From an uncultured Collinsella sp. (lineage in GTDB: Bacteria > Actinomycetota > Coriobacteriia > Coriobacteriales > Coriobacteriaceae): a stretch of 64,000 bases of DNA. This document shows positions 54,611 to 64,000 of the stretch, piece by piece. The position numbers were made by a program, and so were the translations under genes. The stretch's first letter is position 1; the number at the start of each line of letters is the position of its first letter. The notes below the pieces were generated by a model. The model ran no database searches. It was not told where the DNA came from and worked only from the letters and a program-made list of their open reading frames with translations. The stretch is taken from contig UQWG01000002.1 in NCBI GenBank assembly GCA_900544645.1, positions 39,092 to 103,091 on the forward strand, given 5' to 3'.

Positions 54611-55531
54611 CTACACGCGCAGGTAGCGGCGCATGGCGATGGCAGAACCAAAGAGACCGATAATCACGCCGACCAGAATCAGCGCAGCATAGGTCACCAA
54701 GTAGTACTGCATCGGCAGGACAAACGACATCCAGCCGATGCTCTCCTGCAGACGCGGAATCATCAGGTTGCGCAGCAGCTCCAGAACGCCGATGGAAAGC
54801 AGCGAGCCCAAAATGGCCTGCAGTACGCCCTCGGTGATAAACGGGCCGCGAATGAAGCCGTTGCTGGCGCCGACCAGACGCATAATCGCAATCTCACGAC
54901 GACGCGCCGTGATGGACAGGCGAATCGTGTTGTTGATGAAGATGAATGCGATAAAGGTCAGAAGGCCAACGAGCACCACGGCGGCAATGCGGATGTAGTT
55001 GGTCACCTGGAACAGGCGGCTCACTTCCTCCTGGCCGTACAGCACGCTCGCGTTGACGTCGCCGTCATCCGCGATCTTCTGGAAATCGGCATCCTTCTTG
55101 AGCTTCTCTGCCGTGCTCTCGACCTTGGACGGATCGTCCATCTCAATTGCAAACGAAGCCGGCAGCGGGTTCTGGCCATCGAGCGCGCTCATGGTGGCGT
55201 CGGCGTTGCCCGACATCTTGCTCGTATACTCGGCCAGCGCGTCGTCCTTGTCCTTATAGGTCACGGACTTGACGTTATTCCACGTCTTAAGCTCGGCCTC
55301 AAAAGCCTGAACATCGGCCTGATCAGCGTCATCGCTAATGAACGCGTTGATGACAACCTGATCCTCGACGGTGCCGATCACGGAGTTCAGCATCGCGGAG
55401 CCCATGATGAACAGGCCGATGATAAACAGCGAAAGGAAGATCGTGATAACGGCGCCGAGCGAGGTAGTCCAGTTACGGAAGAAGTGGCTGATTGCCTCTT
55501 TGAAAGAGTAGCCCACGTTAGTTGGTGCCAT
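54611..55531 (-). CDS. ftsX: Cell division protein FtsX
   Basis: A 306-residue membrane protein with a cytoplasmic N terminus, one membrane helix (about 25-45), an extracellular domain and three C-terminal helices (about 180, 230 and 280). The stretch I-T-A-R-R-R-E-I-A-I-M-R-L-V-G-A-S is the FtsX hallmark. With FtsE it couples ATP hydrolysis to activation of peptidoglycan hydrolases at the septum. The start overlaps ftsE by 14 bases. Stop codon TAG. Confidence 0.95.
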   Translation of the reverse strand: MAPTNVGYSFKEAISHFFRNWTTSLGAVITIFLSLFIIGLFIMGSAMLNSVIGTVEDQVVINAFISDDADQADVQAFEAELKTWNNVKSVTYKDKDDALAEYTSKMSGNADATMSALDGQNPLPASFAIEMDDPSKVESTAEKLKKDADFQKIADDGDVNASVLYGQEEVSRLFQVTNYIRIAAVVLVGLLTFIAFIFINNTIRLSITARRREIAIMRLVGASNGFIRGPFITEGVLQAILGSLLSIGVLELLRNLMIPRLQESIGWMSFVLPMQYYLVTYAALILVGVIIGLFGSAIAMRRYLRV

Positions 55532-56738
55532 AGTTGCCGTAACCTCCCCTCTCCTGGTCGCGGATAACGTGGCCGCCCTCGAGGGCGATCACGCGACGGT
55601 GCATGCTATCGACCATCTCGCGGTCGTGCGTGGCGACGATCACGGTGGTGCCGGTGCGGTTAATACGCTCGAGCAGCTTCATGATGCCCAGCGAGATCGC
55701 CGGGTCGAGGTTACCCGTGGGCTCGTCGCAGATCAGCAGCGGCGGACGGTTGACCATAGCGCGGGCGACGGCAACGCGCTGCTGCTCGCCACCGGAAAGC
55801 TGGTCGGGCAGCGAGTCCATCTGATCGGCCAGACCGACCAGACGCAGCACCTCGGGCACCTGGCTGCGAATGACGCCCTTGGGCTTGCCGATGCACTGAA
55901 GGGCAAACGCCACGTTTTCGTAGGCGGTCTTTTGCGGCAGAAGCTTAAAGTCCTGGAACACGGCGCCAATCTGGCGGCGCAGGAACGGAACCTTGCGGTT
56001 CTTGATCTTCATGAGGTCCTGACCGGCAACCAGGATGCGACCGCTCGTCGGCTTGACGTCGCGGTTGAGCGTCGACAGCAGCGTGGTCTTACCCGAACCG
56101 GAGTGACCGACCAGGAAGACGAACTCGCCCGGATAGATCTCGATGTTGATGTCGTCGAGTGCAGGCTTGTTGGGCTGTGCCGGATAGATCTTGGTGACAT
56201 GCTCCATAAGGATGACGGGCTCGACACCGGCCTGCTTGGCCATCTTCTTGCGGCTGGCCTGCGGATCGATGGGCGCAAACACCGACGTGAAATCGGGGTT
56301 GTTGAGCGCGTTATCGAGGCTTGCGACCTCGGCGGCCTGATCGCTCTCGACCACCGGGGCAGCAGGCTGAGTGGGGTCGGGAATAGCGGCAAAGAGACCG
56401 GACTGCGCAGGCTGAGGAGCCGGCGTCGCAGGGGCCAAGGGGTCGGGAATGCCGGCCATGGTAGGCTGCGGCGTGGCGGCGCCAGCCTGAGGCTGCTCCA
56501 CGCGAGCGGTCACGGCCTGAACGGGCTCAAAACCCGCCGTGCCGGAAAGCGCGACATCGCTGGTTGGATTGTAGGCAAAGGGATCGGATGCCGGCTGTGC
56601 CTGATCTGCCGGCTGAGCGGGGGCCTGAGCAACAGGCTGGCCCTCTGAATCCGGAGTGGCGAAACGACTGCCCTGGACGCCTGCCTGCGTCTTGGGGGCA
56701 TCATCGCCCGCACCGGAGGTACGGAAGTGGTTACCCAC
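55518..56738 (-). CDS. ftsE: Cell division ATP-binding protein FtsE with a 165-residue N-terminal extension
   Basis: A 406-residue protein. The ATPase (about 172-400) is canonical: Walker A G-H-S-G-S-G-K-T-T, Q-loop V-F-Q-D-F, signature L-S-G-G-E-Q-Q-R, Walker B L-L-I-C-D-E-P-T-G-N-L-D. The first about 165 residues are Pro/Ala/Gln-rich and look disordered (for example A-Q-A-P-A-Q-P-A-D-Q-A). FtsE is normally about 220-230 residues and begins near M166 here. The GTG at 56738 has AAGGAG 6 bases upstream, while M166 has no good ribosome site, so the extension appears real. It may tether FtsE to another division or signalling protein, or be a phosphorylation target. Confidence 0.93.
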   Translation of the reverse strand: MGNHFRTSGAGDDAPKTQAGVQGSRFATPDSEGQPVAQAPAQPADQAQPASDPFAYNPTSDVALSGTAGFEPVQAVTARVEQPQAGAATPQPTMAGIPDPLAPATPAPQPAQSGLFAAIPDPTQPAAPVVESDQAAEVASLDNALNNPDFTSVFAPIDPQASRKKMAKQAGVEPVILMEHVTKIYPAQPNKPALDDINIEIYPGEFVFLVGHSGSGKTTLLSTLNRDVKPTSGRILVAGQDLMKIKNRKVPFLRRQIGAVFQDFKLLPQKTAYENVAFALQCIGKPKGVIRSQVPEVLRLVGLADQMDSLPDQLSGGEQQRVAVARAMVNRPPLLICDEPTGNLDPAISLGIMKLLERINRTGTTVIVATHDREMVDSMHRRVIALEGGHVIRDQERGGYGNYGTN

Positions 56739-56841
56739 TGGTGCTCCTTATCGTCGTGCGTTTAAACTACATGAGCGCTTAATATTTTAGCAGCATTAGC
56801 TTTGCTGCACATAAGAAGCATGGCCGTGTTTGGGTCCCTCC

Positions 56842-56964
56842 GGCCGGACACAGGCTTACTTTCCAAATCGTCCTCGGACATGTCGGAGCCTCCGCTGCGC
56901 ACTACGTGCGGCGGGGGCTCCTCCGTCCTGCGGAAAGATTTGGAAAGTAAGCCTGTGTCCGGCC
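56842..56964. repeat. Nested hairpin element, family II (copy 2)
   Basis: Perfect outer arms of 28 bases (56842-56869 and 56937-56964) enclose a 67-base core that is the reverse complement of the core at 8265-8335 with only a few differences. The arms have no similarity to the first copy's arms. It lies in the 447-base gap upstream of ftsE; the rest of that gap (56965-57107) shows nothing recognisable. Confidence 0.88.
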
Positions 56965-57107
56965 TGCGATAACTAAGGGGTCGCTGCGTTTTACTTGGGT
57001 GCAGCAGCGCCGTGCTTGGGGGCTGAATTGCACTTTGCTGGTCTGGGCCCGTTTCCCGGAGAAGCCCTTACTTGGTGCGGGCCTAATTTGTTTGTTGCCG
57101 ACAAAAA

Positions 57108-57138
57108 ACAGGGGCGTCCTCTTTGAGGACGCCCCTGT
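57108..57138 (-). terminator. Terminator of the transketolase pair
   Basis: A 14-bp perfect stem (ACAGGGGCGTCCTC / GAGGACGCCCCTGT) with a TTT loop is followed by TTTTTG on the minus strand, about 48 bases past the stop. Confidence 0.9.
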
Positions 57139-57185
57139 TATGGATTGCATACGGTTGCTGAAGCGATACTTTGCCTCGTCTTGCC

Positions 57186-58127
57186 CTAGGCCAAGAACTC
57201 CTTGGTGGTCGCCACGATGTTGGCGGCGTCCAGGCCATACTTGTGCAAGAGTTCGGCACCCGGGCCAGACTCACCGAAGGTGTCGTTGACGCCGATCTTC
57301 TTGAGCGGCGTCGGGCACTGCTCGCACAGGACGTCGGCGACGGCGCTGCCCAGGCCACCGATCACGGAGTGCTCCTCGACGGTCACGACGTGGCCGGTCT
57401 TGGTGGCGCTCTTGACGATCAGGTCGGCATCGATGGGCTTGATGGTGTGCATGTTGATGACCTCGGCGTCGATGCCCTCGGCAGCGAGCTGCTCGGCGGC
57501 CTCGAGAGCCTCGCCGACCATCAGGCCGCAGGCAATGATGGTCACATCGGCGCCCTCGCGCATGACAATACCCTTACCCAACTCGAACTTGTAGGTCTCG
57601 GGATCGTTGATAACCGGCGAGGCCAGACGGGCAAAGCGCATGTACACGGGGCCGTCGCACTCGTAGGCGGCGCGTGTCACGGCGCGGGCCTCGACGTCGT
57701 CGGCGGGAACGATCACGGTCATGCCAGGGATGACGCGCATCAGGGCGATATCCTCGCAGCACTGGTGCGTGGCGCCGTCCTCGCCCACCGAGATACCGGC
57801 GTGCGTGGCACCGATCTTAACGTTGAGGTGCGGGTAGCCGATGGAGTTACGGACCTGCTCAAAAGCGCGGCCGGCGGCGAACATGGCAAAGGTGCTCGCA
57901 AAGGCAACGCGGCCGGTGGTCGCGATACCGGCGGCGACGCCCATCAGGTTGCTCTCGGCAATGCCCACATCGAAGAAACGATCGGGGCAGGCGGCCTTGA
58001 ACTTGCCGGTCTGCGTGGCGGCGGCCAGGTCGGCATCGAGGACCACAAAGTCATCGTGCTCGTTGGCGAGCTCGACGAGGGCCTCGCCGTAGCTTACGCG
58101 CGTGGCGATTTTCTTGACGTCTGCCAT
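57186..58127 (-). CDS. Transketolase, C-terminal section (pyrimidine-binding and C-terminal domains)
   Basis: A 313-residue half-enzyme. It has the pyrimidine-domain motifs S-Y-G-E-A-L, D-A-D-L-A-A, G-I-A-E-S-N-L-M-G-V-A-A-G-I-A and F-A-S-T-F-A-M-F, plus the C-terminal E-E-H-S-V-I-G-G-L-G. It forms active transketolase with the product of the upstream gene, moving two-carbon units in the non-oxidative pentose phosphate pathway. The start at 58127 overlaps the ribosome site GAGGAG and the stop of the partner, so the two are coupled. Confidence 0.94.
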   Translation of the reverse strand: MADVKKIATRVSYGEALVELANEHDDFVVLDADLAAATQTGKFKAACPDRFFDVGIAESNLMGVAAGIATTGRVAFASTFAMFAAGRAFEQVRNSIGYPHLNVKIGATHAGISVGEDGATHQCCEDIALMRVIPGMTVIVPADDVEARAVTRAAYECDGPVYMRFARLASPVINDPETYKFELGKGIVMREGADVTIIACGLMVGEALEAAEQLAAEGIDAEVINMHTIKPIDADLIVKSATKTGHVVTVEEHSVIGGLGSAVADVLCEQCPTPLKKIGVNDTFGESGPGAELLHKYGLDAANIVATTKEFLA

Positions 58128-58128
58128 C

Positions 58129-58959
58129 CTAGAGCTCCTCTCCGGCGGCCGTGAGCTCTGCCATGGCCTGCTCAAACTGTTCATCGTTGGGGGCCTTGCC
58201 GTGCCAACCCACCTGGTTCTCCATAAAGGAAACGCCCTTGCCCTTCGTGGTCTCGGCGATAATGGCGGTCGGCTGGCCCTTGGTGGCGCGAGCCTCGGCA
58301 AAGGCGGCGCGGATCTGGTCGAAATCGTTGCCGTCGGCAAGCTCCACCACGTGGAACTTAAAGGCACGGAACTTGTCGGCGAGCGGCATGGGGTCGTTGA
58401 CCTCCTCGACGGGACCGTCAATCTGAAGGCCGTTGTGGTCGACGATCACGCAGAGGTTATCGAGCTGCTGGTTGCCGGCAAACATGGCTGCCTCCCAGAC
58501 CTGGCCCTCCTCGCTCTCGCCATCACCCAGCAGGGCGTACGTGCGGTAAGTATCGCCCCAGTGCTTGGCGGCAACCGCCATGCCCACGGCGGCGGAGATG
58601 CCCTGCCCGAGCGAGCCGGTGGACATGTCGACGCCCGGGGTGTCGTTCATGTTGGGATGACCCTGCAGGTGGCTGCCGATATGGCGCAGCGTCTCGAGAT
58701 CCTCCTTGGGGAAGAACCCACGCTCGGCGAGCACGGCGTACAGGCCCGGAGCGCAATGGCCCTTGGAGAGCACAAAGCGATCGCGGTCGGCCTTGCGGGG
58801 ATCGGCCGGGTCGACGTTCATTTCCTCAAAGTACAGATAGGTCATGATGTCGGCAGCGCCGAGCGAACCGCCCGGATGGCCGGACTTGGCAGCGTGCACG
58901 CCGGTGACGATGCCCTTCCTTACCTCGTTGGCAACCTTTTTGAGCTCTTCGTCGCTCAT
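58129..58959 (-). CDS. Transketolase, N-terminal section (thiamine-diphosphate-binding)
   Basis: A 276-residue half-enzyme. Early on is S-G-H-P-G-G-S-L-G-A-A-D; the thiamine diphosphate/metal motif is G-D-G-E-S-E-E-G-Q-V-W-E-A with D-H-N-G-L-Q. It must pair with the next gene's product. Split transketolases are common in anaerobic Gram-positives and archaea. AAAGGAAGG precedes the ATG. The position between ftsE and prfB is an insertion into an otherwise conserved actinobacterial block. Confidence 0.94.
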   Translation of the reverse strand: MSDEELKKVANEVRKGIVTGVHAAKSGHPGGSLGAADIMTYLYFEEMNVDPADPRKADRDRFVLSKGHCAPGLYAVLAERGFFPKEDLETLRHIGSHLQGHPNMNDTPGVDMSTGSLGQGISAAVGMAVAAKHWGDTYRTYALLGDGESEEGQVWEAAMFAGNQQLDNLCVIVDHNGLQIDGPVEEVNDPMPLADKFRAFKFHVVELADGNDFDQIRAAFAEARATKGQPTAIIAETTKGKGVSFMENQVGWHGKAPNDEQFEQAMAELTAAGEEL

Positions 58960-59165
58960 TGTGCCTTCCTTTCATCCTCATTAGACAAAATGCGCACGGC
59001 ACCGAAGGTAATCCCAACACAGCCGCAATGCACGTACGTCATTCATTATGCTGGAAACTGATGGCTTTACCAGAGTTTTTATCATTATTTGAACAATTTA
59101 GCAGGCAGAACCGCTGATGAAACGGTTTATCAATGTGAACGTCTTTTGGATGGAACGCGGTGACC

Positions 59166-60056
59166 CTACGCGCTAATGTCCTTGAATCCCTCACCGAAGG
59201 CTTCCGTAACGTCAGCGACCGTCACAATGGCGTGAGGATCGCGCTCGCGCACGATCGTCTTGAGGGTATTGAGCTCTCGACGGCTCACGATGACCATAAT
59301 CACCGGCTTCTCGGCACCCGAATACATGCCAGTCGCCTTAAACTTGGTACAACCACGACCCAGGCCATACATGATATCGGCAGCGATATCAGGGAACTTG
59401 TCCGAGATGATGAGTACCATACGGCGTTTGTTGCCACCATCGACCACGGCATCGATCACGTAGCCGCTAATGACCATCGAAAGGCCTGCATATAGTGCGT
59501 TTTCGATTGAAAAGACCGGAGCCGACAGCGCGCATACGGCAACATCGATCGCCATGACGGTCGAGCCCACCGGCAGTGAGGTGTTACGCGAGATGATTTG
59601 GCCAATCGTGTCCGAGCCGCCGGTGTTGGCGCCGGCGCGCAACACCATGCCGTAACCGATGCCCGTAATAATGCCGCCCCACATGGCAGGGAGCATCAGG
59701 TCCGCATCCGCCAGAGGTGCTACAAACGGGGCGAACAGATCGGTAAAGAAGCCCAGCAGCACAAAGCCCGTCGCGGTCTGCACCACGTAGAACATGCCAC
59801 CTTCGCGCATAACGACCAGCAACAGCAAGGCGTTCATCACGATCGTCTGAATACCAACGGGAAGCGATAGGCCACGCGATGCACCGACCGCCTGGATAAT
59901 GGTGGCAAGGCCCGTAACGCCACCGGCAGCAAGGCCGTTGGGAATCAAAAACAGGTCGGTCGCAATAGCGGCCAGAGCGCACCCCAACATAATCTGGGGC
60001 AGGTCGTGAAAAAAGTTCATCGAAAGAATGCGCTTGATGTCCAGACGGTATGCCAT
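59166..60056 (-). CDS. YitT family membrane protein (DUF161/DUF2179)
   Basis: A 296-residue protein. Five or six membrane helices occupy the first about 200 residues, with family stretches I-P-N-G-L-A-A-G-G-V-T-G and G-A-N-T-G-G-S-D-T-I-G-Q-I. The C-terminal about 80 residues are the soluble DUF2179 domain (T-K-F-K-A-T-G-M-Y-S-G, V-S-R-R-E-L). Function is unknown; members are proposed transporters. The start at 60056 has GGGAGG 4 bases upstream. Stop codon TAG. Confidence 0.9.
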   Translation of the reverse strand: MAYRLDIKRILSMNFFHDLPQIMLGCALAAIATDLFLIPNGLAAGGVTGLATIIQAVGASRGLSLPVGIQTIVMNALLLLVVMREGGMFYVVQTATGFVLLGFFTDLFAPFVAPLADADLMLPAMWGGIITGIGYGMVLRAGANTGGSDTIGQIISRNTSLPVGSTVMAIDVAVCALSAPVFSIENALYAGLSMVISGYVIDAVVDGGNKRRMVLIISDKFPDIAADIMYGLGRGCTKFKATGMYSGAEKPVIMVIVSRRELNTLKTIVRERDPHAIVTVADVTEAFGEGFKDISA

Positions 60057-60068
60057 GCTGCCTCCCTC

Positions 60069-60097
60069 AAAAAAGCGCACCCCATCGGATGCGCTTT
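60069..60097 (-). terminator. Terminator downstream of prfB
   Basis: The stem AAAGCGCA / TGCGCTTT is followed by TTTTTTGAG on the minus strand. It lies 128 bases past prfB and just before the YitT start. Confidence 0.75.
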
Positions 60098-60224
60098 GAA
60101 CTTCTTCTTGTATTCGATTCTACCGATTCGCAGGACAAAAACCACCCCTGCGCAGGGTTTGCTCTGGATACAAAACCACACTGTTCGGAGGGTTTTAATC
60201 CATTTCCACATAAACCCGGGCGGC

Positions 60225-61372
60225 TTAAGCAGACGGGGTCTCCGCGTCAGCGTTGCCAGTGGCCCAGCGATGGTAGCCAATAACAAACGGGTCCAGGTCG
60301 CCATCGTCAAGAACGGCCTCGACATTGCTGGTCTCCACACCCGAGCGCAGGTCCTTGACCATCTGATACGGGTAGAGCACGTAGCTGCGAATCTGGTTGC
60401 CAAAACCAATCGTGGTCTTGGGTCCGCGGATCTCATCGAGCGCCTCGGCGCGCTTCTCGAGCTCAATCTCGTACAGGCGAGCCTTGAGGATCTGCATGCA
60501 CGCGGCCTTGTTCTGGATCTGGCTGCGCTCATTTTGGCAGGTAACTACAATGCCGCTCGGGAAATGCGTCACGCGCACGGCGGAGTCGGTGGTGTTGACG
60601 CCCTGACCGCCCGGGCCGCTCGCGTGGTACACGTCCACGCGGATGTCCTCGGGACTGATTTCGATGTCGATATCATCGGGTAGCACGGGGATGACCTCGA
60701 CGCCGGCAAACGTGGTCTGGCGGCGCTTCTTGTCGTCGGTGGGGCTAATGCGAACCAAGCGGTGGACACCGGCCTCGGCGCGCAGCATGCCAAATGCGTC
60801 CTTGCCCTCGACGGTAAAGGTCGCGCGGTCGATGCCGATGACCTCGGCCGCGGGACAGTCGTTGATGGTGACCTTCCAGCCGCGACGCTGGCAATACTTC
60901 ATGTACATCTTAAAGAGCATGAAGGTCCAGTCCTGGGCCTCCAGACCACCCTGTCCGGGCTTGATGGTCACAATGGCATCGCCGTGATCGAACTCACCGG
61001 TAAACCAGCTCGAAAGCTCAAGCTCATCGATGGCACGGGCCAGGCGCTCAGCCGTAGCTGCAGCCTCCTCGCGAAGGGCGGCGGCGTCGGGGTCATCCCC
61101 CATCTCCTCGGCAAGCTCCAGCGCGGCGCGGGCATCGGAAAGCTCGCCGCGCGCGGTGTCCACGGCAGCGATATCTTCCTTGGTGCGCGCGATCTCTTCC
61201 ATGGTGGCACGGGCGGCGTCGGCGTCATCCCAAAAACCAGGGGCAACACTTTTGGCCTCGAGCTCGGTCACGCGCGTGCGCTTTTCGTCCAAATGGAGAT
61301 ACGACTCTACCTCGCCGAGCCGGTCCGCGAACGCGTCCAGCTCGGCGGGCGTTACCTCTAAAGCCTCAGCCA

Positions 61373-61373
<1 letters not shown>
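60225..61373 (-). CDS. prfB: Peptide chain release factor 2
   Basis: A 382-residue release factor for UGA and UAA. The catalytic G-G-Q is in G-P-G-G-Q-G-V-N, and the overall RF2 pattern (D-D-I-D-I-E-I, V-Y-H-A-S-G, R-S-Y-V-L-Y-P-Y-Q) is clear. The stop-codon recognition tripeptide is S210-P211-T212 in V-R-I-S-P-T-D-D-K-K-R-R; the usual RF2 form is S-P-F. The programmed +1 frameshift site found in many bacteria is absent: the Y-L-H-L-D region near residue 28 is read straight through. The ATG overlaps the TAA of secA (TAATG), so translation is coupled. Stop codon TAA. Confidence 0.95.

Positions 61374-64000
<2,627 letters not shown>

Noticed and set aside
61275..61300. Programmed +1 frameshift in prfB
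   Set aside because: The frame is continuous through the region where CTTTGAC is found in other bacteria; here the codons read through with no in-frame TGA.

Overview
The window reads as a chromosomal segment of a high-GC actinobacterium, most likely a Coriobacteriia member close to Collinsella. The evidence is gene content: an NAD(P)H-type [FeFe] hydrogenase, an EFR1 ferredoxin, split transketolase, a sortase-anchored surface protein, an actinobacterial secA-prfB-ftsE-ftsX-rnr-smpB backbone, and no respiratory genes. This is inference from gene content; no 16S gene is present.

Layout. 1-9.6 kb: an AddB-like nuclease running off the left edge, a TrpR-like YerC regulator, a YvlD membrane protein, an Rrf2 regulator divergent from cysK, mnmA, an M42 peptidase and fucO. 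9.7-16 kb: a YoaK membrane protein, a YgiQ radical SAM protein, a CPBP protease, an orphan RelB-like antitoxin, and a fused ABC permease-ATPase. 14.2-21.4 kb: an apparent operon of a NuoF/GltD-type flavoprotein, the hydrogenase, a lipoprotein and the fused transporter, with the ferredoxin upstream. 22-32 kb: a DEAD-box helicase with an RGG tail, an FHA protein, a transmembrane Ser/Thr kinase, and a coiled-coil/CAP/LPXTG surface protein. 32.2-36 kb: a copper module (copA, copZ, csoR) behind a CsoR-like operator, then a zinc-ribbon membrane protein. 36-47 kb: an amidohydrolase, an unknown protein, gltBD, an NRAMP transporter, and a flavin reductase with a 47-aa rubredoxin. 47.8-64 kb: smpB, a TPR protein, tRNA-Glu and tRNA-Gln, a small accessory block with a serine recombinase, rnr, ftsXE, transketolase, a YitT protein, prfB and secA (running off the right edge).

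Two things stand out. First, none of the 45 genes whose end is visible stops with TGA; I count 21 TAA and 24 TAG. No in-frame TGA occurs inside the conserved genes either. The release factor 2 encoded here has Ser-Pro-Thr where the UGA-reading tripeptide is normally Ser-Pro-Phe. Second, the intergenic space is full of non-coding palindromic elements of at least five families. They include twelve copies of a 59-bp palindrome set in arrays with a repeat period near 80 bp, a nested hairpin with a conserved core inside locus-specific inverted arms, and a 62-bp tandem array with co-varying stems. No transposase of the REP-associated type, no cas gene and no CRISPR array is in the window.
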